Assembly (NCBI GenBank): GCA_045585875.1
Contig: JAZMZH010000005.1
Span: forward strand, 28,050-92,049
Direction of reading: 5' to 3'
Source of the DNA: JAVBQJ01 sp045585875
GTDB taxonomy: Bacteria > Verrucomicrobiota > Lentisphaeria > Victivallales > Victivallaceae
Length of the DNA stretch: 64,000 bases
The translations under genes and the position numbers were made by a program. The notes under the pieces are model-generated. The model made no database searches and was not told the origin of the DNA. It saw nothing but the letters and a program-made list of their open reading frames with translations. This document shows, piece after piece, positions 23,457 to 31,914 of this stretch. Numbering within the stretch: the first letter of the stretch is position 1; the number at the start of each line of letters is the position of its first letter.

Positions 23457-26117
23457 ATGAGCGAAAAAGAGATGGCAAAGGCGTATCTGCCTCATGATAT
23501 TGAATCCAAATGGTTTCCCTTCTGGGAGCGTCACGGGGATTTTCACGGCACGGCGGGGACGGGGCGGAAACCCTACTCCATCGTCATCCCGCCTCCCAAC
23601 GTGACCGGCATCCTGACCCTCGGGCATGTGCTGAACAACACCCTTCAGGACATCCTCTGCCGCCGCAAGCGGATGCAGGGGTACGAGGTCGTGTGGTTCC
23701 CCGGCACCGACCACGCCGGGATCGCCACCGAGGCCAAGGTCAACAAATTTCTCCGCACCCATGAGAACATCACCCGGGACGACCTGGGCCGGGAGGAGTT
23801 CATCCGCCGGGTCTGGGAGTGGAAGGAAAAGTACGGCGGCACCATCATCCGGCAGCTCCGGACTCTGGGCTGTTGCTGCGACTGGGAGCGGGAGCGCTTC
23901 ACCATGGACGAGGGGCTCTCCCGGGCGGTGCGAAAGGTTTTCGTGGAGCTTTACAACAAAGGCTATATCTACCGGGGCAGCCGGATGATCAACTGGTGTC
24001 CCGTGGCCAAGAGCGCCCTTTCCGACGAAGAGGTGATCTACCGCGACGTGCCGGGCAAGTTTTATCACATCAGCTATCCCCTTGCCGACGGCAGCGGCGC
24101 GCTGATCGTGGCCACGACCCGTCCGGAAACCCTCTTCGGCGACACCGCCGTGGCGGTGCATCCCGACGATCCCAGGTACCGGGATCTCGTGGGCAAAATG
24201 GTGAAGCTGCCCCTTACCGACCGGGAGATCCCCATCATCGCCGATCGGCACGCCGATCCGGAGAAGGGCACCGGGTGCGTCAAGATCACCCCGGCCCACG
24301 ATCCCAACGACTTCGCCGTGGGGGAGCGTCATCATCTGCCGGTGATCAACATCTTCAACAGCGACGCCACCACCAACGGCAATGTGCCGGAGGCCTACCG
24401 CGGTCTGGACCGTTTCGAGGCCAGGGAGCGGGCGGTAAAGGATCTGGAGGCCGCCGGTCTGCTGGTGAAGGTGGAGGATATCGTTCACTCGGTGGGGTAT
24501 TCGGAGCGGGGCGACGTGCCCATCGAGACGATGGTGAGCAATCAGTGGTTCTGCAATATGAAGCGCCTGGCTGCCCCGGCCGTCGAAGCTGTCAAATCCG
24601 GCAGGATCAAATTTTACCCGGAGCGCTGGAGCAAGACCTATTTTCACTGGATGGAAAACATTCAGGACTGGTGCATCAGCCGTCAGATCTGGTGGGGGCA
24701 CCGCATCCCGGCCTGGTACAACGATGACGACAACTCGGTGTACGTGGGGATGACCCCTCCCGACAAGCCGGGGAAGTGGCGCCAGGAGGAGGATGTGCTC
24801 GACACCTGGTTTTCCAGCTGGCTGTGGCCGTTCAGCATCATGGGGTGGCCGGAGAAGCCCCCCGAGCTGGGGTATTTTTATCCGACCAACGACCTGGTGA
24901 CGGGGCCGGACATCATATTCTTCTGGGTGGCCCGCATGATTATGGCGGGATGCGAATTCATGGGCGAGGTGCCCTTCCGCAATGTTTACTTCACCAGCAT
25001 CATCCGGGACGAACAGGGGCGCAAGCTCTCCAAATCCCTGGGGAACTCCCCCGACCCGCTGGACGTGATCGCCGAGTACGGCGCCGACGCCCTGCGCTTC
25101 AGCATCGTCTACATCGCTCCGGTGGGCATGGACATCCGCTACAGCAACGAAAAGTGCGAACTCGGCCGCAATTTCGCCAACAAGCTCTGGAACGCCTGCC
25201 GTTTCCGGCGGATGCAGGGCGGCGTTTCCGCGGATTTCGAGACATTGCCCGCGGCGGCGGCCGCCGCGCTCTCCAACGATGAAAAATGGATGCTCTTCAA
25301 GCTGTCTGAAGCGGTGAAGAACATCAACGCGGCTCTGGACGACTTCCGGTTCCACTCCGCCTGTCACGCGCTCTACGATCTGGTGTGGAGCGACTTCTGC
25401 GACTGGTTCGTGGAGGCGGAAAAGGCTCCGCTGCGCGCCGGAGGCGCCGAAAAGGAACGCGCCGTGGCGGTGCTGGATTTCGTCCTCTGCCGGATCCTGC
25501 GGCTGCTGCATCCCTTCATGCCTTTCATCACCGAGGAACTGGCGCACCAGCTGGATTTCCTCGGAGACGACGAGACTCTGGTGGGCAGCCGCTGGCCGGA
25601 GGACGGCGAACTGGCCTTCGCCGGGGCGTACGCCTCGACGGCGGACCGGGTTTCGGGGAAATTCGAACTGGTGGGCGCCGGACGTGCTCTGAAGTCCAAC
25701 TCCAACATCCCCGACGGCAAAAAGGTGGCGTTTTACATCCAGGCCAAAGCCGCGGATGCGGAGTTTCTCCGCGGCGATCTGGCCTCTCTGGAGCGTTTGC
25801 TCAACGCATCCGGCGTGGAAATCTCCGAAGCCGATTACGACGCCGGGAAATCGGGGGCCGCGCCGCACCGGGTCTGCTCCTCCGGCACGATCTTTCTGCC
25901 TCTTGCCGGATTGGTGGACGCGGAGGCGGAGCGCGCCCGTCTGGAGAAGCAGTATCGGGAGCTGGAGGGCTGGATCAAAGGGGCCCGGGCCCGTCTCGGC
26001 AATGAGAAGTTCCGGGCCAACGCTCCGGCTCAGGTGGTGGCGGACGCGGAGGCGAAACTCCGGGAGATGCTCGATAAGCAGTCCCGGGTCTCCGAGCTGC
26101 TGGCGGCGCTGAAGTGA
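23457..26117 (+). CDS. valS: valyl-tRNA synthetase
   Basis: This 886-residue class I synthetase charges tRNA-Val. It has the N-terminal PPPNVTG, the editing (CP1) domain with TTRPETLFGDTAVAVHP, the KMSKS loop as KLSKS (K523) in EQGRKLSKSLGNS, an anticodon-binding domain, and a C-terminal coiled coil (AERARLEKQYRELEGWI) that marks ValRS. The HIGH motif reads TLGH (T54-H57), where most ValRS have HMGH; the first His is replaced. Otherwise it looks intact and of usual length. It lies 12 bp after leuD. Confidence 0.96.
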   Translation: MSEKEMAKAYLPHDIESKWFPFWERHGDFHGTAGTGRKPYSIVIPPPNVTGILTLGHVLNNTLQDILCRRKRMQGYEVVWFPGTDHAGIATEAKVNKFLRTHENITRDDLGREEFIRRVWEWKEKYGGTIIRQLRTLGCCCDWERERFTMDEGLSRAVRKVFVELYNKGYIYRGSRMINWCPVAKSALSDEEVIYRDVPGKFYHISYPLADGSGALIVATTRPETLFGDTAVAVHPDDPRYRDLVGKMVKLPLTDREIPIIADRHADPEKGTGCVKITPAHDPNDFAVGERHHLPVINIFNSDATTNGNVPEAYRGLDRFEARERAVKDLEAAGLLVKVEDIVHSVGYSERGDVPIETMVSNQWFCNMKRLAAPAVEAVKSGRIKFYPERWSKTYFHWMENIQDWCISRQIWWGHRIPAWYNDDDNSVYVGMTPPDKPGKWRQEEDVLDTWFSSWLWPFSIMGWPEKPPELGYFYPTNDLVTGPDIIFFWVARMIMAGCEFMGEVPFRNVYFTSIIRDEQGRKLSKSLGNSPDPLDVIAEYGADALRFSIVYIAPVGMDIRYSNEKCELGRNFANKLWNACRFRRMQGGVSADFETLPAAAAAALSNDEKWMLFKLSEAVKNINAALDDFRFHSACHALYDLVWSDFCDWFVEAEKAPLRAGGAEKERAVAVLDFVLCRILRLLHPFMPFITEELAHQLDFLGDDETLVGSRWPEDGELAFAGAYASTADRVSGKFELVGAGRALKSNSNIPDGKKVAFYIQAKAADAEFLRGDLASLERLLNASGVEISEADYDAGKSGAAPHRVCSSGTIFLPLAGLVDAEAERARLEKQYRELEGWIKGARARLGNEKFRANAPAQVVADAEAKLREMLDKQSRVSELLAALK

Positions 26118-26147
26118 TCGGGAAAAACAAAACCATTGGAGGATAAA

Positions 26148-27011
26148 ATGAAATTTGCCGGTATTTACACCGCCATGGTCACGCCCTTCCGCGACGGAGC
26201 CGTGGACTGGGCTGCCCTGGAACGACTGGTGGAGCAGCAGATCGCCGGAGGTGTTGCCGGGCTGATTCCGGTCGGCACCACCGGTGAATCGCCGACTCTC
26301 AACTACGAAGAGCATGCCAAAGTGATTTCCGAGGTGGTGCGGATCGTCGCCGGACGCTGTCAGGTCATCGCCGGCACGGGGTCCAACTGCACCGCCGAGG
26401 CCATCGAACTCACCCGCCATGCCCGGGAGGCCGGAGCCGACGCCAGCCTCCAGGTCACGCCTTATTACAACAAGCCGACGCCGGAGGGGCTCTTCCGGCA
26501 TTTCGCCGCGGTTGCGGAAAAGGGCGGGCTGCCGGTGGTGCTCTACAATGTCCCCGGCCGCAGCGGCGTGCCCATCCCGGTGGATGTGATCGCGCGGCTC
26601 TCCAAACTGGAGATGGTGCAGGCGGTGAAGGAGGCGGCGGGCTCCGTGGATCGGGTTTCCCAGATCCTCGACGCCTGCGATATCGCGGTGCTCTCCGGAG
26701 ACGATTCCCTGTTTCTGCCCATGATGGCGGTGGGGGCCCGCGGGGTCATCAGCGTGGCCAGCAACATCATTCCGGCGGAGATGGCGGAGATGTACGGCGC
26801 CTGGTGCGCCGGAGACGCGGCCAAAGCCGCGGCGATGCACCGCCGTTATTATCCGCTTTTCCGGGATCTCTTCATCGAAGCCAATCCGATCCCGGTGAAG
26901 GAGGCCATGGCGCGTCTGGGATGGATTGCCCTTGAGTACCGTCTGCCCCTGTGCGAAATGACCGCCGAGCATCGCGAGAAACTTTATAAAACCATGGACA
27001 AGTGCCTTTGA
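26148..27011 (+). CDS. dapA: 4-hydroxy-tetrahydrodipicolinate synthase
   Basis: This 287-residue TIM-barrel lyase condenses pyruvate with aspartate semialdehyde for lysine and peptidoglycan. It has the GTTGESPTL motif, YYNKPTPEGLFRHF, the Tyr of LYNVPGRSG and the Schiff-base Lys161 in VKEAAGS. ATG 26148 follows GGAGG. Related N-acetylneuraminate lyases share the fold, but GTTGESPTL and synteny with valS and leuCD favour DapA. Its stop overlaps the next start (TGATG). Confidence 0.94.
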   Translation: MKFAGIYTAMVTPFRDGAVDWAALERLVEQQIAGGVAGLIPVGTTGESPTLNYEEHAKVISEVVRIVAGRCQVIAGTGSNCTAEAIELTRHAREAGADASLQVTPYYNKPTPEGLFRHFAAVAEKGGLPVVLYNVPGRSGVPIPVDVIARLSKLEMVQAVKEAAGSVDRVSQILDACDIAVLSGDDSLFLPMMAVGARGVISVASNIIPAEMAEMYGAWCAGDAAKAAAMHRRYYPLFRDLFIEANPIPVKEAMARLGWIALEYRLPLCEMTAEHREKLYKTMDKCL

Positions 27012-28120
27012 TGGACATGGCCGACGGAGAAATTTCCCGGATCACGGTCATCATTCCGGCTTTGAATCCCGACGGCCGCCTGACGGAGCTGATCGACCGT
27101 CTTGTCGAACGCGGATTCCGCCGGATCACGGTGGTCAACGACGGGAGCGCTCCGGAGTATGCCGGGGTTTTCGTCGAAGCCGGCGCGCGGCCCGGGGTGA
27201 AGGTGCTGGCTTTCCCGGAAAACCGGGGCAAGGGGGCGGCGCTCAAGTACGCCTTTGCCGATGAGATCGCCTCGGATACGGAACAGGTCGGGTGCGTCAC
27301 CGCCGATGCCGACGGCCAGCATCTGCCCGATGACATCGTCGCGGCGGCCCGGGAACTCCTGCGGCATCCGGACGCGCTGGTCATGGGGGTGCGGAGTTTC
27401 GCCTCCGAAAACGTTCCGGCCAAGAGCCGATTCGGCAACTGGCTCACCCGAAAGGTGTTCCGGATCTTTTCCGGGGTCAACTGCTCCGACACCCAGACCG
27501 GTCTTCGGGCCATGGGCCGCAAGCTCATGGCCGGGGCCGGAGCCGTGCCGGGAGACCGCTATGAATTCGAGAACCGCCATCTCCTGATGTGCGCCGTCTC
27601 CGGAGTGCCGCTGGTGGAGCTGCCCATCGCCACGGTTTACGAAAACGGCAACAGCGGCACGCACTTCCGGCCGCTGGTGGACGGGGTGAAGATTTACGCT
27701 TCGCTGCTGGTGGGGCTGATCCGCCAGTTTTCGCTTTTCATCGTCGGCAGTCTGCTCTCGGCCGCGCTGGACCTCAGTTTGTACGCCGCCTTTTACACGC
27801 TGCTGGACGGCAGATTCGCCTACGCCATCGCGATGGCGGCGGTGCCGGCCCGGGTGCTGTCGGCGGGATTCAACTACACCTACAATCTGCTGGTGGTTTT
27901 CAGCAGTAAAATCGGGCAGCGCTCCTCCCGGATTCCCACCAGCATCGCCGGTTATTGCCTGCTGTGCGTGACGATCCTGCTGCTCTCCTGTTTTTTCACC
28001 GAAACGCTCAGCAGGCTCTTGCCCGGCCGCAACACGGTGTGGATCAAGGCGCTGGTGGATTTCGTCCTCTTTCTGGCCGGGTTTGCGGTTCAGAAGTTCC
28101 TGATCTTCCGCAAGTCATGA
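27011..28120 (+). CDS. GT2 glycosyltransferase fused to GtrA-like membrane domain
   Basis: This 369-residue protein has an N-terminal GT-A domain (ITVIIPALNPDG, VVNDGSAPEYAG, TADADGQHLPDDI with a DxD-like metal site) related to polyprenyl-phosphate sugar transferases. From about residue 235 a GtrA-like domain follows with four membrane helices (FSLFIVGSLLSAALDL, then the final FVLFLAGFAVQKFLIFRK). Such fusions probably make and flip lipid-linked sugars for envelope glycans. It overlaps dapA by 1 bp and sfsA by 4 bp. The sugar is unknown. Confidence 0.85.
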   Translation: MDMADGEISRITVIIPALNPDGRLTELIDRLVERGFRRITVVNDGSAPEYAGVFVEAGARPGVKVLAFPENRGKGAALKYAFADEIASDTEQVGCVTADADGQHLPDDIVAAARELLRHPDALVMGVRSFASENVPAKSRFGNWLTRKVFRIFSGVNCSDTQTGLRAMGRKLMAGAGAVPGDRYEFENRHLLMCAVSGVPLVELPIATVYENGNSGTHFRPLVDGVKIYASLLVGLIRQFSLFIVGSLLSAALDLSLYAAFYTLLDGRFAYAIAMAAVPARVLSAGFNYTYNLLVVFSSKIGQRSSRIPTSIAGYCLLCVTILLLSCFFTETLSRLLPGRNTVWIKALVDFVLFLAGFAVQKFLIFRKS

Positions 28121-28821
28121 AGTATTCCGAAGTCCGGCCGGGGCTGTTTGTCAGCCGTCCCAATCGCTTTGTCGCGCTGGTCGATCTCGACGGCGGCCGG
28201 ATCGCCGCCCATGTCAAAAATACCGGACGCTGCCGGGAACTGCTGGTCCCGGGCTGTGAAGTCTGGCTGGAAAAGGCCGCCGGTACGGACCGCAGGACGG
28301 CTTACGATCTGGTCGCGGTGCGCAAGATTCTGCCCGACGGCCGGTCCCTGCTCGTAAACATGGATTCCCGGATGCCCAACGAGGCTGCGGCCGAGTGGCT
28401 GCCGGGCTCCGGTCTGCTGCCGGAGGGGGCGGAGATCCGCCGGGAAGTCCGGTATCGGGATTCCCGTTTTGATTTTTACATGGAGGGAGGCGGACGCCGG
28501 ATCTTCTGCGAAGTCAAGGGCGTAACGCTGGAGGAGGAGGGGAGGGCGCTTTTCCCGGACGCTCCCACCGTGCGGGGCGTCAAACACCTCAGGGAACTCA
28601 CGGCGGCCCTCGGGGATGGGTTTGAAGCCTGGATTTTATTTGTGATTCAGATGCGGGGAGTCCGGGTTTTCGCCCCCAACGACGCCGCCCATCCGGAATT
28701 CGGCAGGGCGCTGCGGGACGCGGTCGGGGCCGGAGTGCGGGTGCTGGCCGTGGATTCGCGGGTGACGCCGGACGGACTGACGATCAACGGTCCGGTGGAG
28801 ACCGCGATAAAATTACGGTAA
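28117..28821 (+). CDS. sfsA: SfsA family protein
   Basis: This 234-residue protein matches SfsA: FVSRPNRFVALVDLDG, VKNTGRCRELLVPG, FYMEGGGRRIFCEVKGVTLEE and FPDAPTVRGVKHLRELT. SfsA has an OB-like N-terminal part and a PD-(D/E)xK-like nuclease core; it was named for an effect on maltose metabolism, but its true role is unclear. The ATGA overlap with the glycosyltransferase suggests coupling. The length is normal. Confidence 0.93.
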   Translation: MKYSEVRPGLFVSRPNRFVALVDLDGGRIAAHVKNTGRCRELLVPGCEVWLEKAAGTDRRTAYDLVAVRKILPDGRSLLVNMDSRMPNEAAAEWLPGSGLLPEGAEIRREVRYRDSRFDFYMEGGGRRIFCEVKGVTLEEEGRALFPDAPTVRGVKHLRELTAALGDGFEAWILFVIQMRGVRVFAPNDAAHPEFGRALRDAVGAGVRVLAVDSRVTPDGLTINGPVETAIKLR

Positions 28822-28837
28822 AATCCCGTTTCCCGGA

Positions 28838-28866
28838 TTGACAAAACGCCGGGGACGGGTTAATTT
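28838..28866 (+). promoter_or_regulatory. sigma-70 promoter of PocR-AraC gene
   Basis: TTGACA (28838-28843) and TAATTT (28861-28866) are 17 bp apart, 62 bp before the regulator start. Confidence 0.6.
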
Positions 28867-28928
28867 ATGAATACACCGGCTTATTTGGCGATTTGAGCCG
28901 GAAACTTCCGGAAAAGAAAGCCCGGCAC

Positions 28929-29780
28929 ATGAACAAGAAAGAACCTCTGGTCCTGTTTCTCAATGACGAAGTACAGCGGCTGCTGGATCATTTTGCCGGG
29001 CTTCTGGAGCTGCGCGTGACCTTTTATTCGCTGGACGGCACTCCGGTGCGGCGCGGTCATTCGATGATCAACACCTCTTTTTGCTCCTACATCCAGAATG
29101 AACTGGGGCGGCGGGAGCGATGTCTCCTCTCCGACCGGGACATGAGAAACCGGGCCGCCGAATCCCGCAGCACGCTGATTTACAGCTGTCACGCCGGTCT
29201 GCGGGAGGTGATTTCTCCGGTGATTATCGCCGGGAGGATCGCCGGATTTCTGATGTTCGGGCAGTTCCGGAACACTTCGGAGACGCCCGAGTGCGCCCTT
29301 GCCGCCTGCCGCACCGATGCGGAGCGCGCCGAATTGACCGAAAGGTTTCAAAATCTTCCCGTCATTGACGACAACCGGCTCGAGGACATCGTCGGCGTCT
29401 TTCAGATGCTGATCGATTACATCGCCGCCCGGGAACTCGCTTCGCTGGGCAGCGATCCCCTGCGTTCCGCCATCGACAGCTACATCGACGAGTACTACGC
29501 CGGAGAACTGCGCATCTCCGACATGGCCAACGTCCTCGGCAAGAGCGTGTCGTCCATATCCCAGTATTTGCGCAGCCGCTATCACACCACCTTTAAGGAG
29601 CTTCTGATCGCCCGTCGTCTCCAGGCCGCCGAAAAATACTGGAGGGAGCATCCCGAGGCCTCCACCCGGGAGTGCGCGGCGGCGGCGGGTTTTCCGGACC
29701 AGTTTTACTTCTCCCGCATTTTCAAGAAGAAAAAGGGGATCACGCCCCGCGCCTACCGGGCGGCGTGGAACAACGCCTGA
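28929..29780 (+). CDS. AraC-family regulator with PocR sensory domain
   Basis: This 283-residue protein has an N-terminal PocR-like domain (about 8-165). It contains the Cys-bearing motifs SFCSYIQNE, RRERCLLSDRD and YSCHAGLREV, then IIAGRIAGFLMFGQFR. A C-terminal double helix-turn-helix of AraC type follows (ISDMANVLGKSVSSISQYLR, ending in FSRIFKKKKGITPRAYR). PocR domains are thought to bind small hydrocarbon derivatives, and the three Cys could hold a metal. ATG 28929 is preferred to a TTG at 28893. It stands alone under its own promoter, so its targets are not obvious from context. Confidence 0.88.
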   Translation: MNKKEPLVLFLNDEVQRLLDHFAGLLELRVTFYSLDGTPVRRGHSMINTSFCSYIQNELGRRERCLLSDRDMRNRAAESRSTLIYSCHAGLREVISPVIIAGRIAGFLMFGQFRNTSETPECALAACRTDAERAELTERFQNLPVIDDNRLEDIVGVFQMLIDYIAARELASLGSDPLRSAIDSYIDEYYAGELRISDMANVLGKSVSSISQYLRSRYHTTFKELLIARRLQAAEKYWREHPEASTRECAAAAGFPDQFYFSRIFKKKKGITPRAYRAAWNNA

Positions 29781-29782
29781 AG

Positions 29783-29857
29783 CGCTCTCCGGAGTGCGGG
29801 ACGGCGCGGGGTTCACAGCGCCGTATGCTCCCAATCAACGGCCTGATCCGGAGAGCG
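29783..29857. repeat. structured intergenic repeat, copy A
   Basis: An 11-bp stem (29783-29793 with 29847-29857) encloses an inner hairpin GGCGC (29803-29807) / GCGCC (29818-29822) with loop GGGGTTCACA. The same inner hairpin, with a near-identical loop, is at 30778-30797. It lies directly after the PocR-AraC stop and may act as a terminator. Confidence 0.65.
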
Positions 29858-29891
29858 GGAAGTTGAACCGTTGTTTCTCTGCTCGTCCGGC

Positions 29892-30037
29892 TTGTTTTTT
29901 TGCTGATTGATGCTATATTGAGTAAGCAGACGGCACTGTCCGAAGTCCCGGCATGTCTTTCGGGAGGCGCAAAAGTCCGAAACGGGAGCATCAGCTGCGA
30001 GCAGTCATGCTTCGATAACCTGTTTGATCGGGTTATC
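29892..30037 (+). promoter_or_regulatory. promoter and leader of nucleotidyltransferase module
   Basis: TTGTTT (29892-29897), 16 bp, then TATATT (29914-29919) with TGC before it. The leader that follows resembles the one at 31022-31170 (shared AGACGGCAC and a GCAGTC end) and the tandem repeats at 13104-13437. A hairpin GATAACC/GGTTATC spans 30014-30037. The gap 29781-30094 holds no other feature I can see. Confidence 0.5.
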
Positions 30038-30094
30038 CGGAATCCGAAGGCGTCCCCGGGGAGGGAACCGTCTGAGTACTGAGGAATGCGGCAG

Positions 30095-30283
30095 ATGGAC
30101 ATACGCGAACAAAAGATACGGCTGTGGCTTAAAAATCCGCCGGAAATGAAATTTCCGGAGCCGCTCAACCTGCCTTCGTTTTCCAAAAAAAACTTTCGCA
30201 ATTACGAAGAAATGAACGCGTGGAAACGCGAATATCTCAAGGCAATCGCCGAACAGGGCGGAATCCGATGGAAAGACTGCTGA
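30095..30283 (+). CDS. small basic protein before nucleotidyltransferase
   Basis: This 62-residue protein, rich in Lys, Arg, Glu and Pro (KNPPEMKFPEPLNLPSFSKK), has no domain I recognise. ATG 30095 follows GAGG by 10 bp; ATG 30086 is in frame but sits too close to that site. Its end overlaps the nucleotidyltransferase start by 16 bp, so the two are made together. By position it could be the partner of a toxin-antitoxin-like pair, but nothing in its sequence proves this. Confidence 0.55.
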   Translation: MDIREQKIRLWLKNPPEMKFPEPLNLPSFSKKNFRNYEEMNAWKREYLKAIAEQGGIRWKDC

Positions 30284-30720
30284 AACGTCTTAACGATGCC
30301 GGGGCCCGCTATGTGGTTATCGGCGGTCAGGCCATGCGGCAGCATGGAATGCCGCGTTTTACGCTCGACTGGGATATTTTTGTTCCGCCATTGGATCAGG
30401 ACAATTTTGACAGGATCAATGCGGCTCTTGAGGATATACTTGATATGAAACTGGAGAAATTGGATGTCGGAACCGGGGCCGGGTTTGTCCAGACCTTTCA
30501 GACCGATGCCGGAATCATTCAGTTTCACCTGTCTCCGCCCGGCCTGCCGAAGTTTTCCATCGTTGAAGCGAGAGCAATCACTTGCGATTATCACGGAGTC
30601 CCGGTGAAATACTTGAACTTGGACGACTTGCTGATTTCCAAACAGGCATCTTCCCGCGATAAAGATTCTGACGACATCCTTTTTTTGACGATCAAGAAAC
30701 GGAGTCAGGGAAATTCCTGA
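30268..30720 (+). CDS. nucleotidyltransferase, AbiEii/MNT-like
   Basis: This 150-residue protein has the compact nucleotidyltransferase signature VVIGGQAMRQHG then RFTLDWDIFV: a Gly-Gly turn followed by the metal-binding DxD. The AbiEii/AbiGii and MNT families of toxin-antitoxin and phage-defence systems share this core. The later KYLNLDDLLISKQAS fits the same fold. It overlaps the small upstream gene by 16 bp. The base composition is a little more AT-rich than its neighbours, and related repeats flank the pair, which suggests acquisition. Its target is unknown. Confidence 0.75.
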   Translation: MERLLKRLNDAGARYVVIGGQAMRQHGMPRFTLDWDIFVPPLDQDNFDRINAALEDILDMKLEKLDVGTGAGFVQTFQTDAGIIQFHLSPPGLPKFSIVEARAITCDYHGVPVKYLNLDDLLISKQASSRDKDSDDILFLTIKKRSQGNS

Positions 30721-30764
30721 ATATCCGAGTCGATAAGCCGGACAGGTCGAAACAGACCATGATC

Positions 30765-30810
30765 GGCCGGGCGGGGCGGTGCGGGGCTCACAGCGCCTGT
30801 GCTCCCGGCC
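30765..30810. repeat. structured intergenic repeat, copy B
   Basis: A stem GGCCGGG (30765-30771) / CCCGGCC (30804-30810) encloses GGTGC (30778-30782) / GCGCC (30793-30797) with loop GGGGCTCACA, the counterpart of the element at 29783-29857. It begins 45 bp after the nucleotidyltransferase stop. The rest of the 30721-31241 gap is GC-rich and non-coding up to the promoter at 31022. Confidence 0.65.
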
Positions 30811-31021
30811 AATGCGCCGGGGCCGCTCGCAGCCCCTGCGGGATGGTCCCTTGCCTGCGCGTCACCGGGATGGTCCCTGACGCTCCGGGACGGCCCCATC
30901 CCTCGGTATCACTCCGTACCCATCCGTACTCCGTAAGGCATTTCCGCAGCCGCTCCGGGGGGGAGCGTCGTCGTCGGGGCTTTTTTATGCCGGAAATTGT
31001 CAGGCAAATCTTGACAAAAAC

Positions 31022-31170
31022 TTGAAATCCGGCTTTTTGATGCTATGTTACCCACGTACACGAAAAAGACGGCACCGCCCGAACACCGTGTTTTTCGGCG
31101 CCTGATGAAATTGCGCTTCCGGCAGCTCTTTGCGGGCAGTCGCCCCGAGAGTTCCGAATCCGCTTTTTTC
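31022..31170 (+). promoter_or_regulatory. promoter and leader of T2SS operon 2
   Basis: TTGAAA (31022-31027), 16 bp, TATGTT (31044-31049) with TGC before it. The following leader shares AGACGGCAC, a TTTCGG-like stretch and a GCAGTC segment with the leader at 29892-30037. It lies some 190 bp before the lead gene of operon 2. Confidence 0.5.
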
Positions 31171-31241
31171 CCGGACAGACCGGGAGTCATTGGCGTCGCT
31201 TCCGGCGGCACCGTCAAAAGAGAGGGCCGCGTGGGGATATT

Positions 31242-31892
31242 ATGAAATTTTTCCGGATTGTCATCGCCGTTGCCGGAGTTCTGGCCGCAGGCGGCTGCAG
31301 CATGGGAGCCGGCACGGACGCGGAGCCCGGCGAGCCGAAGATTCTGCTCACGCTCGACCGCGGCTACGTCCCCGCCGTCGGCAGGGGCTTTCACTGGCGG
31401 GTTTCCGCTTCTGACGGAGACGAGAGCAGCTGGAATCTGCGCATCCGGGTGAACGGTCAGACGGTCTGCGGCTCCGAATTCGGCCTGCCCACGGATATTT
31501 ACGTCGGGTACTGGGATCGCGCCAGTGCGGAGTTTTTTTTCAGCGATCAGGAGATCCCCGTGGATGCGGTGCCGGTTAAGATCACCTTTCGTTTCGACGG
31601 CGCCGCCGACGGCAGCGCCTCGGGATTCGTCTATGCGCCGGAGGGGGAGGGAGTGTTCGCCGCCGGGGATTCGGAACTGTCTCCCTCCGGGGCGGACATC
31701 GCGCTTTTGGAATTCAATGTGGAACCCAGACGCCTCTCCGCCGCCGGTGAGGAGGAGCATGGCGGCGTCCGCGTCCGCAGGAGAGCCGCGGATTATGTGC
31801 CGGAGAATGCCATAGCCGTTTTCATGGAACCCGCTCTCAAACCCGGTCAGATACCGGTGGGAAACGTCGGAGCGGTTTCGGCGGAATACTGA
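31242..31892 (+). CDS. lipoprotein, lead gene of T2SS operon 2
   Basis: This 216-residue protein has a lipoprotein signal with lipobox AAGGC (Cys19). The mature part looks like a single beta-sandwich (KILLTLDRGYVPAVGRGFHW, WNLRIRVNGQTVCG, VKITFRFDG) followed by a charged, Arg-rich end. I do not recognise the family. It opens the second secretion operon as the helical-repeat protein opens the first, yet the two are not alike; each system seems to have its own exported accessory protein. The start follows a GTGGGG stretch with no ideal ribosome site. Confidence 0.65.
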   Translation: MKFFRIVIAVAGVLAAGGCSMGAGTDAEPGEPKILLTLDRGYVPAVGRGFHWRVSASDGDESSWNLRIRVNGQTVCGSEFGLPTDIYVGYWDRASAEFFFSDQEIPVDAVPVKITFRFDGAADGSASGFVYAPEGEGVFAAGDSELSPSGADIALLEFNVEPRRLSAAGEEEHGGVRVRRRAADYVPENAIAVFMEPALKPGQIPVGNVGAVSAEY

Positions 31893-31914
31893 CATTGCAG
31901 CGGAGGATCGGGGC

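Noticed and set aside
22647..26972. A 1441-codon open frame antisense to valS, leuD and dapA
   Set aside because: Its sequence is low-complexity, rich in His, Gly, Arg and Pro, and mirrors GC-rich third codon positions; valS, leuD and dapA are certain on the plus strand.
30759..31025. An 88-codon frame after the nucleotidyltransferase
   Set aside because: It runs through the hairpin repeat and the promoter of operon 2 and has no ribosome site.
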